Source: Acidimicrobiales bacterium (GTDB lineage: Bacteria > Actinomycetota > Acidimicrobiia > Acidimicrobiales > SHLQ01). Taken from it: a stretch of DNA of 64,000 nt. Shown here one piece after another: positions 35,640-44,553 of the stretch (its first letter is position 1; the number at the start of each line of letters is the position of its first letter). A model generated the notes under the pieces. The model did no database searches, was not told the DNA's origin, and worked only from the letters and a program-made list of their open reading frames with translations. The translations under genes were made by a program, and so were the position numbers. The stretch lies in assembly GCA_020629635.1 (NCBI GenBank), contig JAHDCX010000014.1:1-64000 (forward strand). The letters are read 5' to 3'.

Positions 35640-37397
35640 GTGTCCCGTCGTCTGGTTCTTCTCGTCGTCGCGCTGGCCGCCGTCGCGGCCGGCGTTGGCG
35701 GCTGGCTGCTCGGTCGTCAGATCGAATCGCCCGCAGAGGCTGCGTCGCGAGTTGCAGCACCGCCAGCTTCGCTGATCTCGGTCCCCGTCGAACTCCGCGA
35801 GCTGTCGTCGGCCGTGGTCACGAGAGGCACGATCGAGTTCGACCAGACGACGGGAATCGATGTCGTCGGGTCCGAGACTGGCTCGTCGATCATCACCCGC
35901 CTCACCAAGGACGAAGGCGACGATCTCGTCGAGGGTGACGTGGTCATCGAGGTCGCCGGCCGTCCGCTGTTCGTGCTGGAGGGCGAGCTCCCGGTGTTCC
36001 GGACGTTGTCGCCCGGTCTGGAGGGGCCTGATGTGCTCCAACTCGAAGAGGCGCTGCTTCGTCTCGGTCTTGACCCGGGCCCGGTCGACGGCATCTACGG
36101 GGCTCGGACTGAGGGGGCCGTCGAGGAGCTGTACCGCAACGCCGGATATCGCCCACCCGCAGTCGATGTCGGTGAGGAGCAGACGCTCGAGGCGGCACGC
36201 GACCGCGTCGAGCTCGCCGAAGACTCGCTCGACTCGGCCCGTGAGCAGGCGAACGACGCGGGGCTGCCGCGCTCGCAACGACTCGAGCTCGACCGAATCG
36301 TCGCCTCCGCTCAGCGCAACCTCGACGACCTCCGTTCGGCAAGAGACGCGGATCTCGCCGATCTCACCACTGCGCGAGACCAGGCCAATCAGGCCGCTGC
36401 AGATGCGCAGGAGACGTTCCTGGTGGCGGACGCGCGCTTCGACGAGGCGGTGGCCGGCACGCACCCCGATACCGGAGCCGTCCCGACGCAGGCCGAAGTC
36501 GACGAGTTCCAGTCGATACGCCGTACGGCTCGTCGGACCCGAGACGCGCTCCGGGACCAGGCCGCAGAGCTGAACGAGGCGCACGCCACCGCATCGGAGG
36601 GCTGGAACGATCAGATCTCCGACGCCACGATCGACGTGCAGATCGCCTCGGCCCAACGCAGCGAGACCATCTCACAGGCCAACTCCTCGGGAGCGGCCGA
36701 TCTGGTTGACCAAGCCACGAGCGAGCTGGCCGACGCACGGGAAGACCTCGAGCTCCTCGAACGCGAGATCGGCACCCGGTTCCCCGCCTCTGAGCTCGTG
36801 TTTCTCCCGGCACTGCCCCGGCTCGTGCAGCGGGTGTCGGTCGACGTCGGCGACTTCCCGCAGGGCTCGGTCATGGACGTCTCGGGCAACGAGCTCGCGG
36901 TGGTGTCTGGCGTTTCGGCGGCAGACCGGGCGCTGCTCGAAGTGGGGATCGAAGGGGCGCTCGACGACCCCAACCTCGGGCTCACGGTGCCGGTCGTGAT
37001 CGACTTCATCGCCGACAGCCCTGGTGGCCCCGACCTTTCGAGCGATCGCTACCGGATCCGGCTTGTTCCGACCGGCGAGGTGCCCGAAGAGGCCTACAAC
37101 CAGAACCTGCGCCTCCGGATCCCGATCTCGTCGACCGGGGGAGAGGTGCTCGCCGTCCCGCTTGCGGCGCTGTCTGCTGCTGCGGACGGCACCTCACGGG
37201 TCGAGAAGTTGATCGACGACGACACCACCGAGCTGATCGATGTGCGCGTCGGCTTGTCGTCGGCGGGATTCGTCGAGATCGTACCGTCGAGCGGCGGCCT
37301 CGACGCCGGCGACCGAGTGGTCGTGGGCCGTGACCAGCCCGACGAGGTCGAGGTGGTCGACGAGGCCGAGCAGGACGCCGAAGACGACGAGGGTTGA
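35640..37397 (+). CDS. Peptidoglycan-binding, HlyD/MacA-type adaptor protein
   Basis: The 585-residue protein begins with one membrane helix (residues 5-24), then an N-terminal barrel part, a peptidoglycan-binding domain 1 near residues 130-170 (PGLEGPDVLQLEEALLRLGL, DGIYGARTEGAV), and a long helical hairpin. It ends in the barrel domains (GGEVLAVPLAALSAAADG) typical of periplasmic adaptor proteins of MacAB/RND systems. In monoderm actinobacteria such adaptors link an ABC permease to the cell wall. The GTG at 35640 is chosen; an ATG at 35574 would overlap the lipoprotein gene by 53 bases. The ATPase and permease genes follow directly. Confidence 0.85.
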   Translation: MSRRLVLLVVALAAVAAGVGGWLLGRQIESPAEAASRVAAPPASLISVPVELRELSSAVVTRGTIEFDQTTGIDVVGSETGSSIITRLTKDEGDDLVEGDVVIEVAGRPLFVLEGELPVFRTLSPGLEGPDVLQLEEALLRLGLDPGPVDGIYGARTEGAVEELYRNAGYRPPAVDVGEEQTLEAARDRVELAEDSLDSAREQANDAGLPRSQRLELDRIVASAQRNLDDLRSARDADLADLTTARDQANQAAADAQETFLVADARFDEAVAGTHPDTGAVPTQAEVDEFQSIRRTARRTRDALRDQAAELNEAHATASEGWNDQISDATIDVQIASAQRSETISQANSSGAADLVDQATSELADAREDLELLEREIGTRFPASELVFLPALPRLVQRVSVDVGDFPQGSVMDVSGNELAVVSGVSAADRALLEVGIEGALDDPNLGLTVPVVIDFIADSPGGPDLSSDRYRIRLVPTGEVPEEAYNQNLRLRIPISSTGGEVLAVPLAALSAAADGTSRVEKLIDDDTTELIDVRVGLSSAGFVEIVPSSGGLDAGDRVVVGRDQPDEVEVVDEAEQDAEDDEG

Positions 37398-37399
37398 CC

Positions 37400-38098
37400 A
37401 TGGCGCCCGTCGTCCACCTCGACCGCATCGAACGCACCTTCCCCGGGACCCCGCCGGTTCACGCGCTTCGTGAGTCGAACCTGACCATCGAGAAGAACGA
37501 CTACATCGCCATCGTTGGCCCGTCGGGTTCGGGCAAGTCAACGCTGTTGCACCTGCTCGGCCTGCTCGACCGCCCGACCGGCGGGACGTACTGGCTCGAC
37601 GGAGTCGACACCGCATCGCTCGACGACACGGCGCGGGCCGGCATGCGAGCCGAACGCATCGGCTTCGTGTTCCAGGCGTTCCACCTGCTCGGGCATCGCA
37701 CGGCGGTGGAGAACGTCATGTTGGCCGAGATCCACCGGCGCGGCGGCTCCAAGCAGCGTCGTGAGCGTGCGGAGGCGGCGCTTCGCCGTGTTGGCCTCGG
37801 ACACCGGATCGATGCCTTTCCGACGACCCTCTCGGGAGGGGAGCGGCAACGAGTTGCCGTCGCGCGTGCGTTGATCGGCGGGCCGTCTCTGCTGTTGGCC
37901 GACGAGCCGACCGGCAACCTGGACTCAAAGACGTCCGAGTCGATCCTGCAGCTCTTCGACGATCTTCATGCGGCTGGGCTGACGTTGGCGGTCATCACCC
38001 ACGACGACGACGTGTCCGAGCGGGCGCAGCGGCGAATCCGGATCCACGACGGCGTGCTCACCCCGTTGACCGAGCTGGTCGACCGAGGTGCCCGATGA
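37400..38098 (+). CDS. ABC transporter ATP-binding protein (MacB/LolD type)
   Basis: The 232-residue ATPase has Walker A GPSGSGKST, the signature LSGGERQR, Walker B LLLADEP and the switch His in ITHDDD. The helical part GFVFQAFHLLGHRTAVENV is typical of the MacB/LolD/FtsE group that works with FtsX-like permeases in mechanotransmission rather than transport through the membrane. The ATG at 37400 is used; a TTG six bases earlier overlaps the adaptor stop. The stop overlaps the permease start as ATGA. Confidence 0.92.
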   Translation: MAPVVHLDRIERTFPGTPPVHALRESNLTIEKNDYIAIVGPSGSGKSTLLHLLGLLDRPTGGTYWLDGVDTASLDDTARAGMRAERIGFVFQAFHLLGHRTAVENVMLAEIHRRGGSKQRRERAEAALRRVGLGHRIDAFPTTLSGGERQRVAVARALIGGPSLLLADEPTGNLDSKTSESILQLFDDLHAAGLTLAVITHDDDVSERAQRRIRIHDGVLTPLTELVDRGAR

Positions 38099-39372
38099 CG
38101 ACGACGGCTCCCGCACCGCCACAACGTCCGGGACCGCAGCCTCGGACCGAGCGTCCTCGGCCGGTCTTTGGATTCCGGGACATGCTTGCCGAAGCGACGG
38201 CCGCGCTCACCGCTCGCCCGGCCAGGACCCTCCTCACCGCACTCGGAACCGTGCTCGGAGTGGCCGCGCTCGTCGCCACACTCGGGCTGGCGAAGACGGC
38301 TGGCGGCCAGATCGTCGGCCGGTTCGACGAGCTCGAGGCGACGCGAGTCGAGGTGAGCCTCGACAACGGTGGCTTCTTCGGACAGCAGGACAATCGCCCC
38401 AACCCGTTGCCGTTCGACGCCGAGGATCGGCTGACCCGACTCAACGGCGTCGCCTTCGCCGGAACCAAGACCTCCATCGATCTCGAGGGCGCGTTCGCCC
38501 GGTCGGTCCCGGTGGTCGACCCACTCGGACAGACCGAGTTCCAGGTCCCGATGTTCTCGGCGAGCCCCGGCCTGTTCGACGCGGTCCGGGGCCAGCTCGA
38601 AACCGGGCGATGGTACGACCACGGCCACAACGACCGCGGCGATGCGGTTGCGATTCTCGGCCCGGCCGCGGCAGAACGACTCAACATCAACCGGGTCGAC
38701 GCCTCGCCTGCGATCTTCGTCGGCGAGCACACCCTCGCCGTCGTGGGGATCATTCGCGCCGTCGAACGAGAACCCGACCTGCTCTCAGCCATAATCGTTC
38801 CGGACGGATGGGCCCGAACGACGTTCGGCATCGTCGCGCCCGAAGAGGTGCACATCGATGTCGAGGTCGGGGCGGCACAGTTGATCGGCTCGCAAGCGGC
38901 GATCGCGCTCGCGCCAAACGACCCCGATCTGCTTCGGGTGGCAGTACCGCCATCGCCCGGTCAGGTCCGCCGCGACGTCGAGGGTGATGTCAACGCACTG
39001 TTCTTGGTCTTGGGCGGGATCTCTCTGCTGGTGGGCGCGATCGGAATCGCCAACGTCACGCTCGTCTCCGTGCTCGAACGCACCGGCGAGATCGGTCTAC
39101 GACGGGCGCTTGGAGCCACCCGCCGCCACATCGCAACCCAGTTCATGTTCGAGTCCGCCGTCCTCGGCGCGCTCGCCGGACTCATCGGGGCCAGCCTCGG
39201 CGTGCTTGTCGTGGTGGGCGTGTCGGCAAACCGGGAGTGGACGCCGATCCTCGACGAGTGGATCCCGCTCGCCGCCCCGCCCGCCGGCGCCATCGTGGGT
39301 CTCGTCGCCGGCCTGTATCCGGCCCTCAAAGCCGCCTCGATCGAACCCATCTCCGCCCTCCGCTCAGGCTGA
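38095..39372 (+). CDS. ABC transporter permease (MacB/FtsX family)
   Basis: The 425-residue protein has the FtsX/MacB layout: a cytoplasmic N-terminus rich in Pro, one membrane helix near residues 46-65 (TALGTVLGVAALVATLGLA), a large extracellular MacB_PCD-type domain, and three helices near the C-terminus. The segment RTGEIGLRRALGATRRHIATQF before the third helix is the family hallmark and contacts the ATPase. Together with the adaptor and ATPase it forms a MacAB-like system that probably exports or releases a peptide, lipid or signal from the membrane. Confidence 0.9.
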   Translation: MTTTAPAPPQRPGPQPRTERPRPVFGFRDMLAEATAALTARPARTLLTALGTVLGVAALVATLGLAKTAGGQIVGRFDELEATRVEVSLDNGGFFGQQDNRPNPLPFDAEDRLTRLNGVAFAGTKTSIDLEGAFARSVPVVDPLGQTEFQVPMFSASPGLFDAVRGQLETGRWYDHGHNDRGDAVAILGPAAAERLNINRVDASPAIFVGEHTLAVVGIIRAVEREPDLLSAIIVPDGWARTTFGIVAPEEVHIDVEVGAAQLIGSQAAIALAPNDPDLLRVAVPPSPGQVRRDVEGDVNALFLVLGGISLLVGAIGIANVTLVSVLERTGEIGLRRALGATRRHIATQFMFESAVLGALAGLIGASLGVLVVVGVSANREWTPILDEWIPLAAPPAGAIVGLVAGLYPALKAASIEPISALRSG

Positions 39373-39443
39373 GCAGGTGACCCGTTGTGGCCTCAGATTG
39401 GACATGGAATCAACTTTCGTTGCCGTGAGACCTTCTGGACGAA

Positions 39444-39650
39444 ATGCGCCTTCTAGGTCTGCTTTCTCTCTTGGTGATCGCAGGGCTGATGGCGTTCGTC
39501 GCCATTGGCCCTGCGGCAGAGCGAGAGCCGATTGGCAACGGCGACCAGACTCTTTCTGTGGCCGTCGTTGCCGGGAAGGGTGTTGATTCGACGAAGCTCC
39601 AGGATCAGGTAGACATTGCCGTTTCAATCTGGGAGACGAACTGTCTCTAA
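39444..39650 (+). pseudogene. Truncated gene start with signal peptide
   Basis: A 68-residue open frame starts with MRLLGLLSLLVIAGLMAFVA, a clear signal peptide or membrane anchor, then a mature part of about 40 residues that ends at IWETNCL. The next bases continue with a protein-like reading in the next frame (TLVTGEPTDLDGAS) up to the left end of the ISL3 element at 39683. This fits a gene broken by a frameshift and by the IS. No family is recognised. Its missing end could be the fragment at 44554-44900, but that is not shown. Confidence 0.45.
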
Positions 39651-39682
39651 CACTCGTGACTGGTGAACCGACTGATCTTGAT

Positions 39683-41109
39683 GGTGCTTCGGATTTCAGT
39701 GGGGTTTTGGGGTGATGGTGTCGAGGAGGGACCAGTCGGGTCGGCCGGTGTAGAGGAGTGACCGTATGCGGTAGTGGTCGAATCGGGTGAACACGAACGC
39801 GACACCTTTCACGCGTTTGATCAGATTGTTGACGCCCTCGATCGGACCGTTCGACGCCCTCGATCGGTGCCAGTTGCAGATCTGGCGGTGCCAACGGGTC
39901 AGGGTCCGGCCGAGCCGGTTGACCTCGACCGGGAACGCCTCGTCCTGGAGATCCCCAGCGAGCTCGGCCAGATACTTCTCGGCATGCGCGGCGTTGGGGA
40001 TGTCGTAGAAGAACCGGACCGCTTCCTTCGCATGCCACGCGTAGGCGACCTCACCTTTGGGGTCGCCTGCCCGCAACAGGCCCTGAACCTTGGCCCGTCC
40101 GTCGATGGTGACGCGTTCTTCTGCTTTCACCAACAGCTTCCGGCAACGGAACAACGGGTCGTCCTTGCGGCCACGATGGCCGAGCGTCTCGTGTTGCACC
40201 CGACGACGGCACTCATCAACACAACCGTTCGCCAACTTGACCACATGGAACGGGTCTGCGACTTGGCCGGCATCGGGCAACGCCGTGTCGAACACCGCCT
40301 TGTAGGGGCCCGACATGTCCATCACTGCCCACCCGACCCGATCCCGCCACGACTGCGGCCGGTCCATGAACCAGCGTGTTGGTTCGACACTGTCACGGCC
40401 CGCCACGATGTCGAGTAGTTGCCCGCTGCGGGCGTCAACGATCTGGGTCGACCACTCTTGGCTCCGATACTCGCCGCGGCGCACGACCAGCGTTTCGTCC
40501 AACGACACCGCGTGCACGACCCCGACCCGATCCACGTCCGCCTCCAGCAACGCCCACCCGTACGCGATCACGGCGTCGTTGATCGTGTGCCAATCGCACC
40601 CCAACTCCGCCGCGACCTCCGCAACAGAGCGCCCCGACCGGCCAACCTGACAGGTCGCCCACCGCCCGGCACGCGCCGTCAACCGATGACCCGCTGGTGC
40701 GATGTCGGGCTGCTCGATCGTCCACGACCCCACTGGGCATCGAACCCGCGGGCACGACCACCGGGTTCTCAACACTCGCAGCGTGACGGTCTGACCGAAC
40801 GTCGGGAGATCCACCAGGTCGGCCTCGCGACGATCCTTCACCCACGCCATCGTCCCGCACCGTCCACACGGCGGCCGTGACTGACGGGGCTCGATCATGA
40901 CCACCAGCACGCCCGGCTCGATCTCCTTGACACCAACAACGTCGACATCAGGCAACCCGACCAGCAACTCGCACATACGAATAGTGATCTGACTCCACAG
41001 GGACTCCCCAGACTCGATTGGCTTCGACACCATCGATTCTTGGAGTCCCTGTCTCGTCCCCGACGGATACCCCCCGGCTAACTCACACCCCACTCAAATC
41101 CGAAGAGCC
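39683..41109 (-). mobile_element. ISL3-family insertion sequence
   Basis: The element carries a single transposase on the minus strand. Imperfect terminal repeats can be seen: the left end GGTGCTTCGGATTTCAGTGG and the right end, read inward, GGCTCTTCGGATTTGAGTGG, which differ at three of 20 positions. The GGCTCTTC start is usual for ISL3. No 8-base target duplication flanks it (ATCTTGAT on the left, CCGAAACC on the right), so one side has been rearranged. The right end abuts the remnant of an IS630 transposase. Confidence 0.7.
39696..41033 (-). CDS. ISL3 family transposase
   Basis: The 445-residue protein matches ISL3 transposases. It has an N-terminal zinc-finger-type block (CGRCG then CPRVRCPVG), a helix-turn-helix region and the DDE catalytic core. 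The core shows VSLDETLVVRRGEY, MDMSGPYKAVFDTALP with ADPFHVVKLAN, and the C-terminal ASNGPIEGVNNLIKRVKG carrying the last acidic residue. The frame is intact. The ATG at 41033 (MVSKPIES) is chosen because the frame further upstream runs towards the terminal repeat; a later start at 40976 is also possible. Confidence 0.9.
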   Translation of the reverse strand: MVSKPIESGESLWSQITIRMCELLVGLPDVDVVGVKEIEPGVLVVMIEPRQSRPPCGRCGTMAWVKDRREADLVDLPTFGQTVTLRVLRTRWSCPRVRCPVGSWTIEQPDIAPAGHRLTARAGRWATCQVGRSGRSVAEVAAELGCDWHTINDAVIAYGWALLEADVDRVGVVHAVSLDETLVVRRGEYRSQEWSTQIVDARSGQLLDIVAGRDSVEPTRWFMDRPQSWRDRVGWAVMDMSGPYKAVFDTALPDAGQVADPFHVVKLANGCVDECRRRVQHETLGHRGRKDDPLFRCRKLLVKAEERVTIDGRAKVQGLLRAGDPKGEVAYAWHAKEAVRFFYDIPNAAHAEKYLAELAGDLQDEAFPVEVNRLGRTLTRWHRQICNWHRSRASNGPIEGVNNLIKRVKGVAFVFTRFDHYRIRSLLYTGRPDWSLLDTITPKPH

Positions 41110-41208
41110 CCGAAACCGTTCGTGTGGAAGAAAACCGCTGACGAGATCATCGAGAAAGTCCGGCGAGGCCGAGCCCTCTCAACGCCCAGACCAAATCCGC
41201 GACGCGCC
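41110..41208 (+). pseudogene. 3' remnant of an IS630-type transposase
   Basis: About 100 bases match the 3' end of the IS630-type transposase at 44453-44552 almost base for base (GTTCGTGTGGAAGAA at 41118-41132, GACCAAATCCGCGACGC at 41190-41206), with scattered substitutions. Only the last 30 or so codons are left. The homology begins right at the ISL3 right end, so ISL3 inserted into, or deleted up to, this copy. Confidence 0.75.
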
Positions 41209-41209
41209 T

Positions 41210-41629
41210 TTAGCCGGTTACGAGATAGGTAGTCGGGCAGTCGGCTGCAGGCTTGACGGCCCAATCGACTCCCGATGTTGTCTGGCCTCCTGCGAGACCG
41301 ATCTCATCGCCGACCGAAGCGACGAACGGGTCACGGTCGAACGGGTAGTCGATTCGTACTGTCTGCGTCTCAGCGTCCCAGGTCGTGCGGCCCTCGGGCC
41401 ACACGATGGTGAGCAGACCATCGGCATCTTCGTCGAGGGCAAGGCAGCTGCCTGCCATGACGAGTGTGCCGGTGTTGGCGATGTCGTCTACCACAAAGTC
41501 GTCACCGAGTTGTCGGAGGACCACTGGATCGTTCGTTGTCACGACAGGCGCCGAATTACCGCACCCCGAGAGCAGCAGCAACAACAGCGCCAGGCTCGAT
41601 GTTCGCTTAGCTCGTTCGGAGCCGGACAC
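41210..41629 (-). CDS. Putative lipoprotein in the IS-flanked region
   Basis: The 139-residue protein has a basic start, a leucine-rich signal peptide and the lipobox LSGC at about residues 20-23 (LLLLLLSGCGNS), so it should be lipid-anchored. The mature part is of mixed beta type with two cysteines (AGSCLALDED, AADCPTTY). No family is recognised. The GTG start lies inside the last 23 bases of the protease gene, so the two are co-translated. It could be a partner or inhibitor of the protease, which is inference from the overlap only. Confidence 0.65.
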   Translation of the reverse strand: MSGSERAKRTSSLALLLLLLSGCGNSAPVVTTNDPVVLRQLGDDFVVDDIANTGTLVMAGSCLALDEDADGLLTIVWPEGRTTWDAETQTVRIDYPFDRDPFVASVGDEIGLAGGQTTSGVDWAVKPAADCPTTYLVTG

Positions 41630-42860
41630 CCATGTTCCCGTCTACTATGGAGACTGCGCTAAAGGAGTTGTCAAGGTTGCTGTCGAAGGTACCCTTGTGG
41701 ATTCCCCAGGCTGTGCCACCGACGTACCACGGGCCTCCGCTATCTCCGCTATCACTGCCCGACGGATGTGTGCGAATTAGTGAGCTATACGTGCCGTTGT
41801 TCGAGGTCGCCGACACAAACAGCTGTTTGATTGTTTTGCATCCTGAGCCGTTGCCTGTCACACGGCCGTACCGGCAGACGAGGTCTCCGACGTCCATGTA
41901 TAGGTGGTTTTTCAAGCTGGTGACGGTCCTGCGACAACAGTTCGTGTAGTAGAACTGGTTGTATTCATTGTGAGTGGTCGTGTACCAAGCGGCGTCGCCG
42001 AGGCTCTTTAGGGCGGAGCCTTGATGGTAGATGTGGTAGCTGCCGTTGTACTTCGTTAGCGGGTTTGAGACGCAGTGCTCGGCTGTGAGCACGCCGTCCA
42101 CTCCGTTACTGATTCGCTCAACAACAAAGGCACTCGTACACCTATTTATTGCGCCTTCAGTTAGTTGGGCCCCACCGTAGGAATGGGTATCGGTAAACAC
42201 CGGCCCTCTGACGATCTGCGTCGTCCCGAGGGCTTGGGCTGGCAGTTCCAGTGAAGCCACTACCTCGTCAGCTGTCTTGCGCACCCGCTCAAGGTCAGCG
42301 TCGGACAGCTCGATTTCGATTGTCCCGGAACGGTTGTTGGCCCCCGTAGAGAAGTCCGTGAGTCCGGCCTGTCGCAAACCGTCCGTAGCACGATTCGACA
42401 TGTCTTCCATGTCCCGAAGCGAGAACACCGAGGCTTTGATCTCAACACTCGGTTCGGGCACGTCCAGAACCTGATGCCCGGCCGGCCCTGAGCCGTCGCG
42501 AATCGTCAGGGTCTCTTGAGCGACGAGCGCTCGAGCTTCCTTCGAGACGTCGCCTTTCACGTAGATGATCGTGGAGATTTCGGGCAGCGGCGCATGGACT
42601 GCACCGCCGTATGCCTCTGGGTTCAGATCGTGGATTTTCTCTTGCAGCACATCCATGCGTTCCTGATGATCCAGGGCCGCTCGTGCATGCGCGACCGAGA
42701 TGCCTTCGGTTTTCGCAATGAGCTCAGCGTCAACCTGCAACGCCTCCTCCGGCCCGAGTGCGGGGGGAGCACCTTGCTCACCACGCTCCAGTTCACCATC
42801 AGATGCCGAAACCACTGCCGTGGACAGCAGTGTCAGCACTCCCAGCACAATTAGAATCAC
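41607..42860 (-). CDS. Secreted trypsin-like (S1 family) serine protease
   Basis: The 417-residue protein has a signal peptide (MILIVLGVLTLLSTAVVSA), a pro-region of about 200 residues with a repeated-helix look, and an S1-type catalytic domain. The catalytic His is in GVLTAEHC, a likely Asp follows, and the Ser lies in SGDSGGPWYV. Disulfide-forming Cys pairs (RCTSAF with EHC; NCC; VCRYG with GCKT) are as in alpha-lytic-type enzymes. The long pro-region suggests self-processing. The GTG start at 42860 has no basic residue before the hydrophobic core, which is unusual, but no better start is seen. GC content is below its surroundings, a sign of transfer. Confidence 0.85.
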   Translation of the reverse strand: MILIVLGVLTLLSTAVVSASDGELERGEQGAPPALGPEEALQVDAELIAKTEGISVAHARAALDHQERMDVLQEKIHDLNPEAYGGAVHAPLPEISTIIYVKGDVSKEARALVAQETLTIRDGSGPAGHQVLDVPEPSVEIKASVFSLRDMEDMSNRATDGLRQAGLTDFSTGANNRSGTIEIELSDADLERVRKTADEVVASLELPAQALGTTQIVRGPVFTDTHSYGGAQLTEGAINRCTSAFVVERISNGVDGVLTAEHCVSNPLTKYNGSYHIYHQGSALKSLGDAAWYTTTHNEYNQFYYTNCCRRTVTSLKNHLYMDVGDLVCRYGRVTGNGSGCKTIKQLFVSATSNNGTYSSLIRTHPSGSDSGDSGGPWYVGGTAWGIHKGTFDSNLDNSFSAVSIVDGNMGVRLRTS

Positions 42861-43029
42861 AGGAGTTTCATCGCCATCGTTGTCGCCTTTCGCCTGAGCC
42901 TGTGGATTGCCGCTCGCTCGTACCGGTGACCCTAGTCACACGATCGTCATGTGTCCAGAGCGCAGCTGCAGAGATAGTGACGTGGACCCCGGTTTTGTTG
43001 ACGGGTTCAGGTCGCTGAATTGTTGATTG

Positions 43030-44052
43030 TTTCTGCCCAGGTCGGCCAGTTCTAGTGGTCAGTGCACGGTGAGGGCATTGTAGAGGGCTGCGGGTGAGTG
43101 GCCGCCGAGGTTTCGGCGTCGTTGCCCGTTGATGATCCCGGCGGCATGGTCGACCTCGGCTGGTGTTGCTTTGGAGAGATCGGTGCCGCGTGGGAACCAC
43201 CAGCGCCAGGCCCGGTTCTGGTTCTCGATCTGACCGCGTTGCCACGGCGAGTGCGGGTCACAGAACCACACATCGATCCCGTACGTGTCGGCGAGCTGAG
43301 CCCACTCGGCCCATTCAGACCCCTGGTCGAACGTGGCCGAGCGGAGCAGATGCGAAGGGATCTGTTCGCATGCCTCGACGAGCCCGGCCAGCACTGGTTC
43401 GGCTGCGTAGCCTTCGGGCATGGTGGCGCCGATCCCGTAGCGGGTGATGCGTTCGGTGAGCCACAACATCGCGGACCGGTTATGGGCGCCGATGATCAGG
43501 TCGGCTTCCCAATGCCCGACCTCGCGCCGGTTGTCGATGATGTCGGGGCGGTCGGTGATGTTCGCTAAACCCGCTCCACGCTTGTTGCAGCAACGGTTTT
43601 GGCGGTGTCGTCGTCGTGGCCGCCGGGTCCGGAGACACTCGGTGGGTTTCAGGCCGAGGCGCTGGTCGTAGATCGCTTGGTAGATCGTTTCGACACACGG
43701 CACGTTTTCATGGCCTTGGGCGATCAGGTCAGCGCGGATCGCCCAAGGTGACCGGCCGAGTCTCGGTTCGGCGGTGATCCGGTCTCGGTGTGGGTCACCG
43801 GGATCGAGTTGGCGCGGGCGGGGTCGTCGGCGTTGCTGGTCGCAGCGCTGTTGAGCCTTGGTGGGGCGGTACGCAGTGCGGCCGCCGTTGCGGGCGACTT
43901 CTCGGGCGATCGTTGTTGGGTGCCGGTCGAGGTTCCGTCCGATCTCCGCCCACGACACCCGTGGGTTCTCGACGAGCAACGTGTGGATGACTTCGCGTTC
44001 GGACGCGGTGAGCGCGTCTGCCATGATTGGAACTGGCCCACGCCGGCACTCC
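43030..44052 (-). mobile_element. IS30-family insertion sequence
   Basis: One transposase fills the element. Candidate ends share GGCCAGTTC at 43044-43052 and, inverted, at 44030-44038, with TGCC seven bases outside each; the exact outer ends are not certain. On the right it adjoins a truncated IS630 transposase, so it probably inserted into that element. About 170 bases on the left (42861-43030) up to the protease gene hold no recognisable gene. Confidence 0.6.
43059..44024 (-). CDS. IS30 family transposase
   Basis: The 321-residue protein starts with a helix-turn-helix region (SWAEIGRNLDRHPTTIAREVARNGG), typical of IS30, and has the DDE core: EVGHWEADLIIG for the first Asp, SATFDQGSEWAEW for the second, and the end SPWQRGQIENQNRAWR with the Glu. 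The frame is intact, so the element may be active. The ATG at 44024 (MADALTASEREVIHTLL) is chosen; the open frame to 44171 crosses into the IS630 remnant. The antisense frame over the 5' part is also open but is a shadow. Confidence 0.92.
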   Translation of the reverse strand: MADALTASEREVIHTLLVENPRVSWAEIGRNLDRHPTTIAREVARNGGRTAYRPTKAQQRCDQQRRRPRPRQLDPGDPHRDRITAEPRLGRSPWAIRADLIAQGHENVPCVETIYQAIYDQRLGLKPTECLRTRRPRRRHRQNRCCNKRGAGLANITDRPDIIDNRREVGHWEADLIIGAHNRSAMLWLTERITRYGIGATMPEGYAAEPVLAGLVEACEQIPSHLLRSATFDQGSEWAEWAQLADTYGIDVWFCDPHSPWQRGQIENQNRAWRWWFPRGTDLSKATPAEVDHAAGIINGQRRRNLGGHSPAALYNALTVH

Positions 44053-44553
44053 GGCGGGGTATTTCGATGGACGACCATCGACTTGTTCTCTGCGCTCAAC
44101 GTCGGGACTGGCGAGGTGTTGACCGATACGCGCACGTCGCACAAGGCCACCGATGTGTTGGCGTTCTTCAAGTGGATCGATCTTCACGTCGACCCAGACC
44201 TCGACATTCATGTCGTGTTGGACAACCTGTCTGCGCACAAAGCCCCCGAAGTTCGCAAATGGCTGGCGAAGCCCCGTCAGAAAGACCGATGGCATTTGCA
44301 CTTCATCCCGACGAGTAGCTCGTGGCTGAACCTGGTCGAGGGCTGGTTCAAGTTGTTGACCGAACGGCGGCTACGCCGTGGCACGTTCACCAGTGTCGAT
44401 CACCTCATCGATGCCATCGAAGAATGGGCCTCACACTGGAACGACGACCCGAAACCCTTCGTGTGGAAGAAGCCCGCAGACGAGATCATCGCCAAGGTCC
44501 GCCGAGGCCGAGCCGCTCTGACCGCCCAGACCAAATCCGCGACGCACCACTAG
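44053..44553 (+). pseudogene. IS630 family transposase, 5'-truncated
   Basis: The C-terminal half (about 160 residues) of an IS630 transposase is present, from TTIDLFSALNVGTGEVL through VVLDNLSAHKAPEVRKWL and FIPTSSSWLNLVEGWFKLL (the latter two carry the final Asp and Glu of the DDE site), to the stop at 44551-44553. The N-terminal half is missing: the IS30 element begins where it should be. A second, shorter remnant of the same type lies at 41110-41208. Confidence 0.85.

Noticed and set aside
39683-44052. A composite transposon with ISL3 and IS30 as matching ends
   Set aside because: The two elements belong to different families and cannot act as one unit; the arrangement is better explained by separate insertions and rearrangement.
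43858-44060. Upstream part of the open frame in front of the IS630 remnant as a transposase N-terminus
   Set aside because: It is antisense to the IS30 transposase and has no IS630 N-terminal pattern, so the IS630 gene is truncated at about 44053.
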